Assembly (NCBI RefSeq): GCF_023715485.1 | Contig: NZ_JAMBOF010000004.1 | Span: 274,614-338,613, forward strand | DNA length: 64,000 nt | Origin: Mesobacillus subterraneus | GTDB lineage: Bacteria; Bacillota; Bacilli; Bacillales; Cytobacillaceae | Reading direction: 5' to 3' | Shown: positions 8,625-17,261 of the stretch, piece by piece | Layout: each line of letters begins with the position of its first letter | Position numbering within the stretch: position 1 is the stretch's first letter | Position numbers and translations under genes: made by a program | Notes under the pieces: generated by a model | What the model was told of the DNA's origin: nothing | Database searches by the model: none | The model's input: only the letters and a program-made list of their open reading frames with translations

Positions 8625-9736
8625 TAAATACTCTCCCTCATGTATTGATAATAAGCAGAGCAGCTTCCCTCAGCTGATACCATACAGGGGCCAATTGGAT
8701 TCAGCGGCTTGCACGCCTTGCCGAATAGGCTGCATTCATTAGGAGAGACCAGCCCACGTATGACTTCCCCGCATCTGCACTTCGTTTTTCGAGGTTCTTC
8801 CATTCGCACGTTAAACCGTTTCTTCGCATTATATCTTTCATACCCTGGCTTAAAATCAAGGCCGCTTTTCGGGATGATGCCTATTCCCCGCCATGCCTCA
8901 TCACAATGTGTAAAATAAGTAGCCATCCACTTTCTGGCGACGATATTACCCTGCTTCGTTACAATGCTCTTGTGGTCATTCAATATCTTTGCTTCAGGAC
9001 TGGCAGCAATGTCGATGAGTTTATATATTCCGCTTAACAATTCTGCGGGCTCGAAGCCTGTAATCACACCAGATATGTTATATTCATCGGCCAAGTAGCT
9101 ATACGAGCCCTCACCGAGTACAATCGATACATGCCCCGGCAGGAGAAAACCATCAATCTGGGTCTCTCCCTGATCAAGTAAATACCTTAGTATCGGTTCC
9201 ACCAATTTTGTCGCCATCCATATTGAAAAGTTCCCAAGACCTCGTTGATCCGCTTCCCCAATCAGCAGGGAGAGAATCGGAATTGTTGTCTCAAAGCCCA
9301 CTCCTAAAAAGACGATTTCCTTATCTGGATGCTGCTCGGCAATTTTTATGGCTTCCATTGGTGAATACAATACTCGAATATCTTTTCCTGCTGTCTTGGC
9401 AGACATAAGAGTATACCTAGAACCTGGCACCCTCATCATGTCCCCGAAGGTGCAGATGATGCGCCCTTCACCTTCTGCCAGCGCGATCATCGCATCAATG
9501 GATTTCTGGTCTGTAACGCAAACTGGGCATCCAGGTCCAGAAATCAGGTTGACCTCGTTTAACAATGCCTGCTTGACTCCTGACCTTGCGAGTGCCATTG
9601 TATGTGACCCACAGACCTCCATGAATGCTGGCTTTCTGCCATGCACTCGATAATACTCTTTTGCCTTTTCTTTTACAGCCTCAGCCAGCGGCCTGCATAT
9701 TTCTGGATTTGACGATTGCTTAAGGAGTTCTAGCAT
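8624..9736 (-). CDS. hypD: Hydrogenase maturation protein HypD (Fe-S scaffold)
   Basis: A 370-residue HypD, the scaffold on which the Fe(CN)2CO unit is assembled together with HypC. Visible signatures are MEVCGSHTMALARSG, GPGCPVCVTDQ (redox-active Cys pair) and a C-terminal Cys-rich segment (KCRCGEVIRG, then four further Cys) that holds the 4Fe-4S cluster. The start at 9736 (MLELLKQSS) gives a 17-bp overlap with the end of hypC; the frame is open 16 codons further, but that would run deeper into hypC. The order hypC-hypD-hypE is conserved among hydrogenase operons. Confidence 0.95.
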   Translation of the reverse strand: MLELLKQSSNPEICRPLAEAVKEKAKEYYRVHGRKPAFMEVCGSHTMALARSGVKQALLNEVNLISGPGCPVCVTDQKSIDAMIALAEGEGRIICTFGDMMRVPGSRYTLMSAKTAGKDIRVLYSPMEAIKIAEQHPDKEIVFLGVGFETTIPILSLLIGEADQRGLGNFSIWMATKLVEPILRYLLDQGETQIDGFLLPGHVSIVLGEGSYSYLADEYNISGVITGFEPAELLSGIYKLIDIAASPEAKILNDHKSIVTKQGNIVARKWMATYFTHCDEAWRGIGIIPKSGLDFKPGYERYNAKKRFNVRMEEPRKTKCRCGEVIRGLVSPNECSLFGKACKPLNPIGPCMVSAEGSCSAYYQYMRESI

Positions 9737-9944
9737 CTGCAAGCTTCCTCCATTCCTCAACACTTTCCATAGCAAATTCCTCATCGATGATTGACATCGC
9801 CTGTCCGGCGTGGACGATCACAAAATCGCCGGTTTGTACTTCAGGAACAAAAATAATCCCAACATTTGTTGTAGAGCCCATCACATCGACAACCGCCATA
9901 AACTCGTTTTTTTCGACCACTTTCGCCGGGACACCAACACACAT
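9720..9944 (-). CDS. hypC: Hydrogenase assembly chaperone HypC/HupF
   Basis: A 74-residue HypC. It starts MCVGVP, so the essential Cys2 that binds the iron unit and the large-subunit precursor is present. HypC shuttles Fe(CN)2CO from HypD to the hydrogenase large subunit. It begins right after the hypF stop codon and overlaps the 5' end of hypD. Its length is normal for the family. Confidence 0.94.
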   Translation of the reverse strand: MCVGVPAKVVEKNEFMAVVDVMGSTTNVGIIFVPEVQTGDFVIVHAGQAMSIIDEEFAMESVEEWRKLADARTP

Positions 9945-9946
9945 GA

Positions 9947-12226
9947 TTATTTCCCCCTCCTTGCAGCAGCCACAATCAATTGGCCAAAACTCAAACCACC
10001 ATCATTACAGGGCAGTTTTTTATGTGAATATACCTCAAACCCTCGATCAGATAATTCCGCTGCAAGTCTAGTTTTTAAATATCTGTTATGGAAACTGCCG
10101 CCAGACAAAACAATCTTCCTTGTGGCAAATGCTGATTTTTTTTTCAGCTTCTCCATCCCCTGGACAAGTGCCTGGACAATCGTTTCATGGAACTTGAGGC
10201 TGATCTCGCTTGCTGCTTTGCCGCTTAAATGTTCATGTACGATTCGTTTTAGCATTAGGCTAAAATCATAGCTTAATAGTCCGTTGCCTTCCTTAATCTC
10301 AAATGAATATATTTCATCGCAACCCATGACACCTTCAACAAGCTCTGAGAGTTTTATCGCAGCCTCGCCATCATATGTTGAAACTTCACCAAGCCCGCAT
10401 ATCGCACTGACGGCGTCAAACAGCCTTCCGCACGTGCCAGCAAGCGGACTGTTAATCTTTTTATTCATCATCGTCTTCAAGATAAATAGTTCGGTAGTCT
10501 TGGACGGATATAATTCTGCAGCCAAGGCTTCTCCTTCTTCTCCCCATTGAGCCATAAGCATCGCGCCCGCGTTTCTCCACGGTTCTTTTATCGCTTTCTC
10601 CCCTCCAGGCAAGGGCGTATAGCTTAAATGAGCCATCCTCTCATACTCAACTTCATTCCCATGTAAAATCTCGAAGCCCCATATATTCCCGTCCTCCCCA
10701 TAGCCTGTGCCGTCAAGGATGATTGCCCATACCTCCCCGCTAAGCTCGTTATCCGCGATACATGCTGCCATATGGGCATGATGGTGCTGGACTTCGATAA
10801 CTTCTGCGAATGGATAAGCCTTTAGTATTTCTCTCGCAGCATATCCCGGATGTAAATCTATTGCGGCAGTAAGATATGGTGTTTGTATCCAATTTAAAAG
10901 GTTGCTCAATTCTCTTTTATAATGTTCGATTGTTTCAAAATTCTCCAAGCTGCCTATATGCGGCCCAACAAATATCTGGCTGTTTCTTCCCAGTGCAAAG
11001 GTTGATTTTTCCTGGCTGCCAAAGCCGATAATTCCATGAACATTGAATCGAGAATGAATGGGATCTGGCACATATCCTCTTGCCCTTCTCATAAAATCAT
11101 TGTGGTTATCCACAACCTGGATTACTGAATCATCTACAGGGTGGAGGATTTCACGGTCATGGCAAAGATAATAATCAGCAATATCGTCCAGATAATCGAA
11201 GACATTCTCATCGTTATATAAAATGGGCAGTCCAGAAGGATTTGCGCTAGTCATCACCAAATACTGTATTTCGTTCTCTTTAAACAACAAATGATGGAGC
11301 GGGGTATATGGCAGCATGACGCCTATTGTACTCATTCCTGGGGCTATATTTTCATGCAGATGGTACCCATTTTTTTTCCTGAGTACAACAATTGGGGCTT
11401 CGGGACTTTTAAGCAGACTCACTTCACTATGATTTAAAGCAGCTATTTCACTTATTGCCTTGATATCTGCAGCCATGATTGCCAAAGGCCTTGAGGGCCG
11501 CATCTTTTTCGTCCGCAATAAAGCTACTGCTTTTTCATTGGCAGCATCACAGCAAAGATGGTATCCTCCCAATCCCTTGATTGCCACTATCGCTCCACCT
11601 TTAATCAGCTCTTTCGTTTTATTGAGAGCTGATTTCCCATTCAATGCTCCTTGTTGACTGTAAAGCGTAACGGCCGGTCCACAATTAGGGCAGGCAATTG
11701 GCTGGGCATGATGCCTTCTGTTCAGCGGGTCTTTATATTCTTTTTCACAATCAGGACACATGCGAAAAGTATCCATAGAGGAAAATGTCCTGTCATATGG
11801 AAGATCTCTGATGATCGTGTAGCGTGGTCCACACTGAGTGCAATTTATAAAAGGGTAATCAAAACGGAAATTTGCTGGGTCATTCATTTCCTTCAGGCAG
11901 TCATTACAAACAGCTGAATCCACGGGCAGCACTAACATTGATGCTCCAGCCCGTTCACTGGGTATTATAGAAAAATCCTTATAACCAACTGCTTTTGCCG
12001 GTTTGATGATGACATCATCTATGATTGAAAGTCTTGGAGGATTTTCCTGCAGGTCAAATAGGAATGCCTCGAGATCCGTCTCCATTCCCTCAATATGAAT
12101 TTTCACACCATCCATATTATTTTGAACCGTACCAATGATTCGATGTTTATTGGCTATTTTAAAGACGAATGGCCGAAACCCGACTCCCTGTACTCTCCCC
12201 AGAACAGCAACGGTCATTGCTGACAT
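9947..12226 (-). CDS. hypF: Carbamoyltransferase HypF
   Basis: A 759-residue HypF, which makes the carbamoyl donor for the CN ligands from carbamoyl phosphate and ATP. Domains in order: acylphosphatase-like (GRVQGVGFRPF, residues about 10-90); two zinc-finger units (CNDC...CTQC and CPDC...CPNC); a YrdC-like nucleotide-binding domain (GGYHLCCDA); and a Kae1-like carbamoyltransferase domain with HHHAHMA and LDGTGYGEDG. All key motifs are intact. The start overlaps the last 13 bases of hypB. A second ATG three codons in is possible. Confidence 0.95.
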   Translation of the reverse strand: MSAMTVAVLGRVQGVGFRPFVFKIANKHRIIGTVQNNMDGVKIHIEGMETDLEAFLFDLQENPPRLSIIDDVIIKPAKAVGYKDFSIIPSERAGASMLVLPVDSAVCNDCLKEMNDPANFRFDYPFINCTQCGPRYTIIRDLPYDRTFSSMDTFRMCPDCEKEYKDPLNRRHHAQPIACPNCGPAVTLYSQQGALNGKSALNKTKELIKGGAIVAIKGLGGYHLCCDAANEKAVALLRTKKMRPSRPLAIMAADIKAISEIAALNHSEVSLLKSPEAPIVVLRKKNGYHLHENIAPGMSTIGVMLPYTPLHHLLFKENEIQYLVMTSANPSGLPILYNDENVFDYLDDIADYYLCHDREILHPVDDSVIQVVDNHNDFMRRARGYVPDPIHSRFNVHGIIGFGSQEKSTFALGRNSQIFVGPHIGSLENFETIEHYKRELSNLLNWIQTPYLTAAIDLHPGYAAREILKAYPFAEVIEVQHHHAHMAACIADNELSGEVWAIILDGTGYGEDGNIWGFEILHGNEVEYERMAHLSYTPLPGGEKAIKEPWRNAGAMLMAQWGEEGEALAAELYPSKTTELFILKTMMNKKINSPLAGTCGRLFDAVSAICGLGEVSTYDGEAAIKLSELVEGVMGCDEIYSFEIKEGNGLLSYDFSLMLKRIVHEHLSGKAASEISLKFHETIVQALVQGMEKLKKKSAFATRKIVLSGGSFHNRYLKTRLAAELSDRGFEVYSHKKLPCNDGGLSFGQLIVAAARRGK

Positions 12227-12870
12227 GTTTTATATGCCTCTTCTATCCAGTTAAACCAGTCTAACAGCCCCTCTTTTGATTTGGCTGAAACAGGAATCAG
12301 TTTAGAGGAAAGGTTGATCCCTTCCAAATCCCTCTTTGCCTTCTCGACGTTAAAATCAAGATATGGAAGCAAATCGATTTTATTCAGCAGCACCAATTCG
12401 GTCCGCATGAACATCACTGGATATTTCGGAATTTTATCATTGCCTTCAGGCACGCTCAGGACCGCCACTTTGTGCATCTGTCCAAGGTCATACCCCGAAG
12501 GGCAGACAAGGTTGCCGACATTTTCAATAAATAAAACGTCGACTTCCTCCAAATCGAATTCCGGAAGAACTGCGGCAATCATCCTTGCATCGAGATGGCA
12601 ACCTCCATGTGTATTGATTTGGACAGCCTTTGCGCCAGCTTTCCTGATTCTGTCCGCATCCTTCTCAGTCGCCAAATCCCCTTCTATTACAGCGATACGG
12701 TATTTTCTCGACAACACACTGACCGTTTCTTCGAGCAGTGTAGTTTTCCCTGCCCCTGGTGAACTCATCAAATTTATGACAAGTGTTTTCGTCGTGGTGA
12801 ATAATTCCCGGTTATAATCAGCAGCTTTATTATTATTGGTCAGCACATCGGTGCGCAACGTTACTTTCAT
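12214..12870 (-). CDS. hypB: Hydrogenase nickel-incorporation GTPase HypB
   Basis: A 218-residue HypB (SIMIBI GTPase) that drives nickel insertion into the hydrogenase large subunit with HypA. P-loop SSPGAGKTT (about 36-44); the metal-binding Cys-His of the GTPase domain at about 91-92 (GGCHLDA); ENVGNLVCPSGYDLG with the second family Cys at about 123; GTP-base motif NKID. There is no His-rich nickel-storage N-terminus. The start at 12870 or 12876 (two ATGs behind GGGGAGTGGGG) overlaps hypA by about 40 bases. The open frame extends 80 codons upstream, but only as a shadow of hypA. Confidence 0.94.
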   Translation of the reverse strand: MKVTLRTDVLTNNNKAADYNRELFTTTKTLVINLMSSPGAGKTTLLEETVSVLSRKYRIAVIEGDLATEKDADRIRKAGAKAVQINTHGGCHLDARMIAAVLPEFDLEEVDVLFIENVGNLVCPSGYDLGQMHKVAVLSVPEGNDKIPKYPVMFMRTELVLLNKIDLLPYLDFNVEKAKRDLEGINLSSKLIPVSAKSKEGLLDWFNWIEEAYKTCQQ

Positions 12871-13231
12871 CAGCATCCCCACTCCCCTCGTAAGATAGAA
12901 TTTGAAAACTTTCACCGGAAATGATTTTGCCAGAAGGAAGGCCGCAGACAGGGCAAAAGGAAATCCTGTTGTTGTCTGGCACGTAAGATTTTGAGCACAG
13001 GATACATTCTGCCAGTGCCTTTTCAATTTGGATAAAGATCCTCGCATTCTTCTCAAAAAAATAGGCATTTTGTTCTTTATAAACTTCAAACGCCATCTTA
13101 AGTGCGTCTGGCATTGCATTGCTGATTTCTCCGACTAATAGTTCAACCATGTCAATTTTTATTATTCTTTTTGAAGCCGCATCCTCCTTGATGATGTCTA
13201 TTACTTCACCCATTAATGCCATTTCGTGCAT
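12833..13231 (-). CDS. hypA: Hydrogenase nickel metallochaperone HypA
   Basis: A 132-residue HypA, first gene of the maturation operon. It starts MHEMAL: the nickel ligand His2 requires this exact start, so the ATG at 13231 is chosen although the frame is open 19 codons further. A zinc site follows (CILC ... CPVC). HypA passes nickel to the hydrogenase large subunit together with HypB. The C-terminal tail is slightly longer than usual (about 115 residues is typical) and hydrophilic. An AGGATTGATGAG sequence precedes the start. Confidence 0.93.
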   Translation of the reverse strand: MHEMALMGEVIDIIKEDAASKRIIKIDMVELLVGEISNAMPDALKMAFEVYKEQNAYFFEKNARIFIQIEKALAECILCSKSYVPDNNRISFCPVCGLPSGKIISGESFQILSYEGSGDADESNVAHRCADQ

Positions 13232-13368
13232 AATCTCATCAATCCTATGTGTTTTTGACTTTCTTAAAAAATAGCAGCAAGTGGACACCTTATTTAAAGC
13301 TTATGCGGAATCAATAATTCAAATGAGAGAAATATAGTGCCGCTGTACAAAAGAAGGAGAAAACATAA

Positions 13369-13401
13369 AAAAAACTGCCAGAATAATTCTGACAGTCTTT
13401 T
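13369..13401 (-). terminator. Rho-independent terminator of tatC
   Basis: On the minus strand AAGACTGTCAGAA pairs with TTCTGGCAGTTTT and is followed by a run of eight T. It overlaps the tatC stop codon and separates the tat genes from the hyp operon. Confidence 0.8.
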
Positions 13402-14173
13402 ACAAGGAGGATTCCTCACTATTATCTTCTTCAATGTCACCATATTTCTCTTGCCATTCTTTTTCCTTCTTCAGCTTCCGCTTATAGACAACTTTCGAAA
13501 GATTGATGCTGATTTCATATAAGAGCAGCAGCGGAATCGTAACAATTATATCCGACATGAAATCAGGCGGCGAAATAACGACTGATATGATGATCAGCAC
13601 AAAGTATGCGTATTTTCTGATCTTAACAAGGACATAGGGATTAATGACTCCGAGCGATGTCAAGAACATGACGACAACCGGCAATTCGAACAATATACCG
13701 AAAGGGATCGTCATATGCATAATGAACTTGAAATACCTTTCTGCCGTAAAGTTCGTGACGAGCATATCCCCGCTTAGTTCTACGAGGAAATTCAGGACCG
13801 TCGGGAAAATGACAAAATATCCAAACGCAAGACCCACGAGGAACAGGATGAATAATGCAGGGATATACGAAAGTGATATTTTCCTTTCGATCGGTCTAAG
13901 CGCAGGCTTCACGAACAGCCAAATCTGGGTGGCCAGCACCGGTATAGTACCTGCAATCGCAATTATGGTGGCAAGCATAAAGTATATCCAAACAATATCG
14001 CTCGGACCAAGAACAATCAACTTTACGTCCAGGTCACGCACAAAAAAATTATAAATATCTTCAACATAGAAGAACCCAATGCCGAAAAAGATAATAAAGG
14101 CCACCGCTGAAAGAATCAGCCTTTTCCTCAGTTCATCAAGATGATCGACCAGATTCAATTCTTTATCTTCCAT
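13400..14173 (-). CDS. tatC: Sec-independent protein translocase TatC
   Basis: A 257-residue polytopic membrane protein of the Tat pathway, which exports folded proteins with twin-arginine signals. The family opening LVDHLDELRKRL is present, followed by six predicted transmembrane segments and the conserved RYFKFIMHMTIPFGILFE-like loop. Paired with the upstream tatA. NiFe-hydrogenase small subunits are classical Tat substrates, so a dedicated TatAC next to hyp genes is coherent with maturation and export of a membrane hydrogenase. That link is inference; the hydrogenase genes are not here. Confidence 0.92.
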   Translation of the reverse strand: MEDKELNLVDHLDELRKRLILSAVAFIIFFGIGFFYVEDIYNFFVRDLDVKLIVLGPSDIVWIYFMLATIIAIAGTIPVLATQIWLFVKPALRPIERKISLSYIPALFILFLVGLAFGYFVIFPTVLNFLVELSGDMLVTNFTAERYFKFIMHMTIPFGILFELPVVVMFLTSLGVINPYVLVKIRKYAYFVLIIISVVISPPDFMSDIIVTIPLLLLYEISINLSKVVYKRKLKKEKEWQEKYGDIEEDNSEESSL

Positions 14174-14248
14174 ACCAATCCCCTGCCAATTCCTTGTGGT
14201 GCTTTTTTTGAATCAGGCAGGCTCCGTGTGTACGAAGCCGCCTTGATT

Positions 14249-14281
14249 AAAAAAGGTGTAAGACAAAAGCATCTTACACCT
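14249..14281 (-). terminator. Hairpin with T run between tatA and tatC (terminator or attenuator)
   Basis: On the minus strand GGTGTAAGA pairs with TCTTACACC around TGCTTTTG and is followed by TTTTTT. It lies directly after the tatA stop and before tatC, so it may reduce tatC transcription relative to tatA. This fits the known excess of TatA over TatC. Confidence 0.7.
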
Positions 14282-14484
14282 TATTTAGTAATTTTCGTGA
14301 TTTCCTTCTTTTCTTCTTCAAATTCTTCCATGACATCGCTTGTCAATTCACGAGTTGATTTCTTGAATTCGCGAAGAGTCTGGCCAAAGGCTCGGCCGAT
14401 TTCAGGAAGCTTCTTTGGTCCAAAAATAATTAATGCTAAAACAAGGATTAGGATTAATCCAGGAACTCCGATGTTTGATAACAT
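14281..14484 (-). CDS. tatA: Twin-arginine translocase subunit TatA
   Basis: A 67-residue TatA: a short N-terminal hydrophobic helix ([17 protein letters not shown]), the [14 protein letters not shown] hinge and amphipathic helix, then an acidic and basic tail. TatA oligomers form the pore component of the Tat translocase with TatC. It is the first gene of the tatA-tatC pair. Its length and single helix match Bacillus TatA proteins rather than TatB. Confidence 0.92.
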   Translation of the reverse strand: MLSNIGVPGLILILVLALIIFGPKKLPEIGRAFGQTLREFKKSTRELTSDVMEEFEEEKKEITKITK

Positions 14485-14656
14485 ATCAACATCTCCTTCT
14501 TCATTTTGTAAATCTACTATGATTATAGTACTTTTACTCCCCGAAATGGAGGAAAGCCGTGAAAGTTCATAAGAAATTCACAAAGCACGCCAAAAACCAA
14601 CGTTGTGTGACATTCCCTATTCTATAACATCTTTCCTTAATTATCTATTATTAATA

Positions 14657-15925
14657 TTATACCAGTAAATTAAACAGCTGATTGTCCTTGTTCAATTCCA
14701 TGAATGTGAAACCCTTTTTATCCATGCTGGCGATTAGCCTCGGGTAATCATGCTTATTCTTAAGCTCAATGCCTACCAGTGCGGGGCCGCTTTCTTTGTT
14801 GTTCTTCTTCGTATATTCAAACCTTGTGATATCGTCACCGGGACCCAGTACATCATCCAAGAATTCACGCAATGCGCCGGCACGCTGAGGGAAATTGACG
14901 ATGAAGTAATAGAGCAGTCCTTCGTGAAGCAGCGAGCGTTCCTTGATTTCCTGCATCCTTCCAATATCATTATTCCCCCCGCTGACAACACAGACAACAG
15001 TTTTACCTTTGATTTGATCTTTCAGCAGATCAAGGGCTGCAATAGGCAGAGCACCTGCCGGCTCAGTGACGATGGCATGCTCATTATATAGCTCGAGGAT
15101 TGCTGTGCAAACCTTCCCCTCTGGAACCTCAACAAGTCCATCGACGTTTTCCCTGCAGATCTCATATGTTTTGCTGCCCACACATTTAACGGCCGCACCA
15201 TCGACAAAAGTATCAATCTGTTCAAGAGGAAAAGCACCATTTTGTTCAAAAGCAGCTCCCATCGAAGCGGCTCCTCTCGGTTCGACACCAATCAGCTGTG
15301 TCGCTGGTGATACACTTTTTATGTATGTACTCAACCCAGCCATCAATCCCCCTCCGCCGATGCTTGCGACGACGTAATCAACGGATTCCTGGCAGTCGTT
15401 CAAAATTTCGACTGCAACAGTTCCCTGGCCAGCTATTACTTTTTCATCATCAAAAGGATGGATAAACTCCCTGCCTTCCCTTTCGGCGCATGCCCTGGCC
15501 TCACGATAGGAATCGTCGAAGGTATCACCCGTCAAAACGATCTCAACAAATTCACGCCCGAACATCTCTACCTGACTGACCTTTTGTCCTGGTGTTGTCG
15601 CCGGCATGAAGATTTTCCCGTTCACACCCAGTTGCCTGCAGGCGTATGCTACACCTTGAGCATGATTGCCCGCACTGGCGCAAACTACTCCACTGTCAAG
15701 CCCTGCATCCCACAATAGCTTCATTGAATAATAAGCTCCCCTTAACTTAAAGGAACGGACATGCTGCAGATCCTCACGTTTCAAATAGATATCAGCCTCA
15801 TATTTTTCTGATAAGCGCTGGTTCAATTGCAATGGTGTATGGGCAACAATCTCCTTAAGATGCCGATGGGCTATAAGAATATCTTCAACATTCACCCATT
15901 TTTTCTTCAATGTTTCTTGTTCCAT
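14657..15925 (-). CDS. ilvA: Threonine dehydratase (biosynthetic), IlvA
   Basis: A 422-residue PLP enzyme that converts L-threonine to 2-oxobutyrate, the first step of isoleucine synthesis. The PLP lysine sits in VRSFKLRGAY; the phosphate-binding SGGNNDIG is present. A C-terminal regulatory ACT-like domain of about 90 residues follows, the single-domain (short) form also found in B. subtilis. The ATG at 15925 is preferred to a GTG three codons upstream, because AGAGAGGG lies 8 bases before the ATG. No T-box leader was recognised in the short upstream region. Confidence 0.93.
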   Translation of the reverse strand: MEQETLKKKWVNVEDILIAHRHLKEIVAHTPLQLNQRLSEKYEADIYLKREDLQHVRSFKLRGAYYSMKLLWDAGLDSGVVCASAGNHAQGVAYACRQLGVNGKIFMPATTPGQKVSQVEMFGREFVEIVLTGDTFDDSYREARACAEREGREFIHPFDDEKVIAGQGTVAVEILNDCQESVDYVVASIGGGGLMAGLSTYIKSVSPATQLIGVEPRGAASMGAAFEQNGAFPLEQIDTFVDGAAVKCVGSKTYEICRENVDGLVEVPEGKVCTAILELYNEHAIVTEPAGALPIAALDLLKDQIKGKTVVCVVSGGNNDIGRMQEIKERSLLHEGLLYYFIVNFPQRAGALREFLDDVLGPGDDITRFEYTKKNNKESGPALVGIELKNKHDYPRLIASMDKKGFTFMELNKDNQLFNLLV

Positions 15926-16090
15926 AATTGTCACCCTCTCTTCGCCAAAAATATTAATTTGTCCATTATATCATGAAAAAGAAAAATATCGAGTGAATTT
16001 TTTTAATATTTAAAATCTTATACTTTAAGATTGAATAGAATGGTAGTAAAATAACATATAATAACGAAAAGATCCTGGAGGGAAGAATGA

Positions 16091-16312
16091 ATGGAATTTT
16101 CATTGAACAGTTTTGATGGGGCTTTGCCTGTAGAGGTTACGGTAGATGAGGACAATGGACGCTACATGATTCGGAAAAGTGACACTAGCGGAGAATACTT
16201 CAACAGTCCGCTTGAGATGGTAAGATGGATCCGAGATAATTTCAGAGCCGATGATTTTTGCATCCCTGCTGAATTCAAGCAAATGATGGAAAGCCTCGCA
16301 CAATTCGAATAG
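16091..16312 (+). CDS. Small hypothetical protein
   Basis: A 73-residue soluble protein (MEFSLNSFDGALPV...) that I do not recognise. It has a good ribosome binding site (GGAGGGAAG) 7 bases before ATG, a TATAAT-like sequence near 16057 and a strong terminator after it, so it looks like a real single-gene unit. The N-terminal half is beta-like and acidic; there is no membrane segment, Cys pair or known motif. It is transcribed on the plus strand between two minus-strand genes. Confidence 0.65.
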   Translation: MEFSLNSFDGALPVEVTVDEDNGRYMIRKSDTSGEYFNSPLEMVRWIRDNFRADDFCIPAEFKQMMESLAQFE

Positions 16313-16353
16313 TTATCAATGAATTTCATCCAGCCAGTATTCGTAATAAAATG

Positions 16354-16385
16354 AAAAGCCCCTGCAGACATGGCAGGGGCTTTTG
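16354..16385. terminator. Strong Rho-independent terminator
   Basis: AAAGCCCCTGC pairs with GCAGGGGCTTT around an AGACATG loop, with T residues on the plus side and A residues on the other. It ends the small plus-strand gene and may also stop plsC transcription from the opposite side. Confidence 0.8.
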
Positions 16386-16457
16386 ATGTTCACGACGGAA
16401 CCTTTGCGCGGAAAAATCTTTATACAAAATAACACTCTATGTGAAAACAGCCTTCAC

Positions 16458-17189
16458 TTAAGATGCAATCCGCTTTGCATTCCGAACATCGATAATGATG
16501 TCCCGCACTTCTCCGGCGAGGGTAATTAAATCCTTGTCCTTGTATTGGCGGCTATACAGAGGAGGAGAGATGATGACTTTAATTTTAGCGGGTTTGACCA
16601 GCCGGCCATTTTTCTCAAATACATCCGATGTCCCTTCAATTGAAATTGGTACAATCGGAACTCCCGAATCTTTTGCAAGACGGAAACCGCCAGCTTTAAA
16701 AATTCCAACTGGCCCGCCCTTGCTTCTCGTTCCTTCAGGGAAAATAACAAGAGAGTGCCCTTTTTTCAAAAGTTCCACACCAGACATGATTGATTCCGAT
16801 GCCTTTTCACGGTTTCTCCGATCCAAAAACACACAGTTGATGGCTTCCATCCACGAGGATAATATCGGCACTTTTTTCACTTCAATTTTTGAAATGAAGC
16901 CAAAAGGCTTGTCAATAGCTCCGATGAGTACAGGAATATCAAAATTCCCTTCATGGTTGCTGGCAAAGAGAACCGGGCCTTCCGGGATAAGATGTTTCCC
17001 TTCAACCACTACCTCTGAGCCTGTCAATGCCATGAAAGTTTTGGACCAATTTTTTGGTGTTTCATTGATCAACTTGTCTTTTTTTTCGGGCGCCATATCT
17101 TGGGGCAATTTTCTAATTCTTGAAAGCTTGGGTAAGCTGCATACAAGGTAGCCACCCATATACAAAAAACATGCAATAAGTCGAAGCAT
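16458..17189 (-). CDS. plsC: 1-acyl-sn-glycerol-3-phosphate acyltransferase (PlsC, YpkP)
   Basis: A 243-residue membrane-associated acyltransferase that adds the second acyl chain to make phosphatidic acid. An N-terminal hydrophobic segment is followed by the catalytic HX4D motif (NHEGNFD), a second block around IEVKKVPILSSW, and FPEGTRSKGG. The ribosome binding site GAGGAGGAAA sits directly before ATG 17189. The same position, upstream of dfrA, is used in B. subtilis (ypkP). Confidence 0.9.
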   Translation of the reverse strand: MLRLIACFLYMGGYLVCSLPKLSRIRKLPQDMAPEKKDKLINETPKNWSKTFMALTGSEVVVEGKHLIPEGPVLFASNHEGNFDIPVLIGAIDKPFGFISKIEVKKVPILSSWMEAINCVFLDRRNREKASESIMSGVELLKKGHSLVIFPEGTRSKGGPVGIFKAGGFRLAKDSGVPIVPISIEGTSDVFEKNGRLVKPAKIKVIISPPLYSRQYKDKDLITLAGEVRDIIIDVRNAKRIAS

Positions 17190-17261
17190 TGTTTCCTCCT
17201 CAGGCTATTCTGTAGCCATTATAAAGGATTTGATGAGCTAAAACTATATGTAGCAAGAAAT

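Noticed and set aside
12871..13119. 80-codon N-terminal extension of hypB
   Set aside because: It overlaps hypA in another frame, has no His-rich segment and lacks a ribosome binding site; the start behind GGGGAGTGGGG fits.
7464..14656. Hydrogenase structural genes near the hyp operon
   Set aside because: Both strands were checked for large-subunit Cys motifs and a Tat-signal small subunit; every real frame is accounted for by hyp, tat or flanking genes.
15926..16090. T-box leader before ilvA
   Set aside because: The gap is too short and shows neither a T-box sequence nor a terminator/antiterminator pair.
16134..16371. Minus-strand frames opposite the 73-residue gene
   Set aside because: Shadows of the plus-strand gene and its terminator, without ribosome binding sites.
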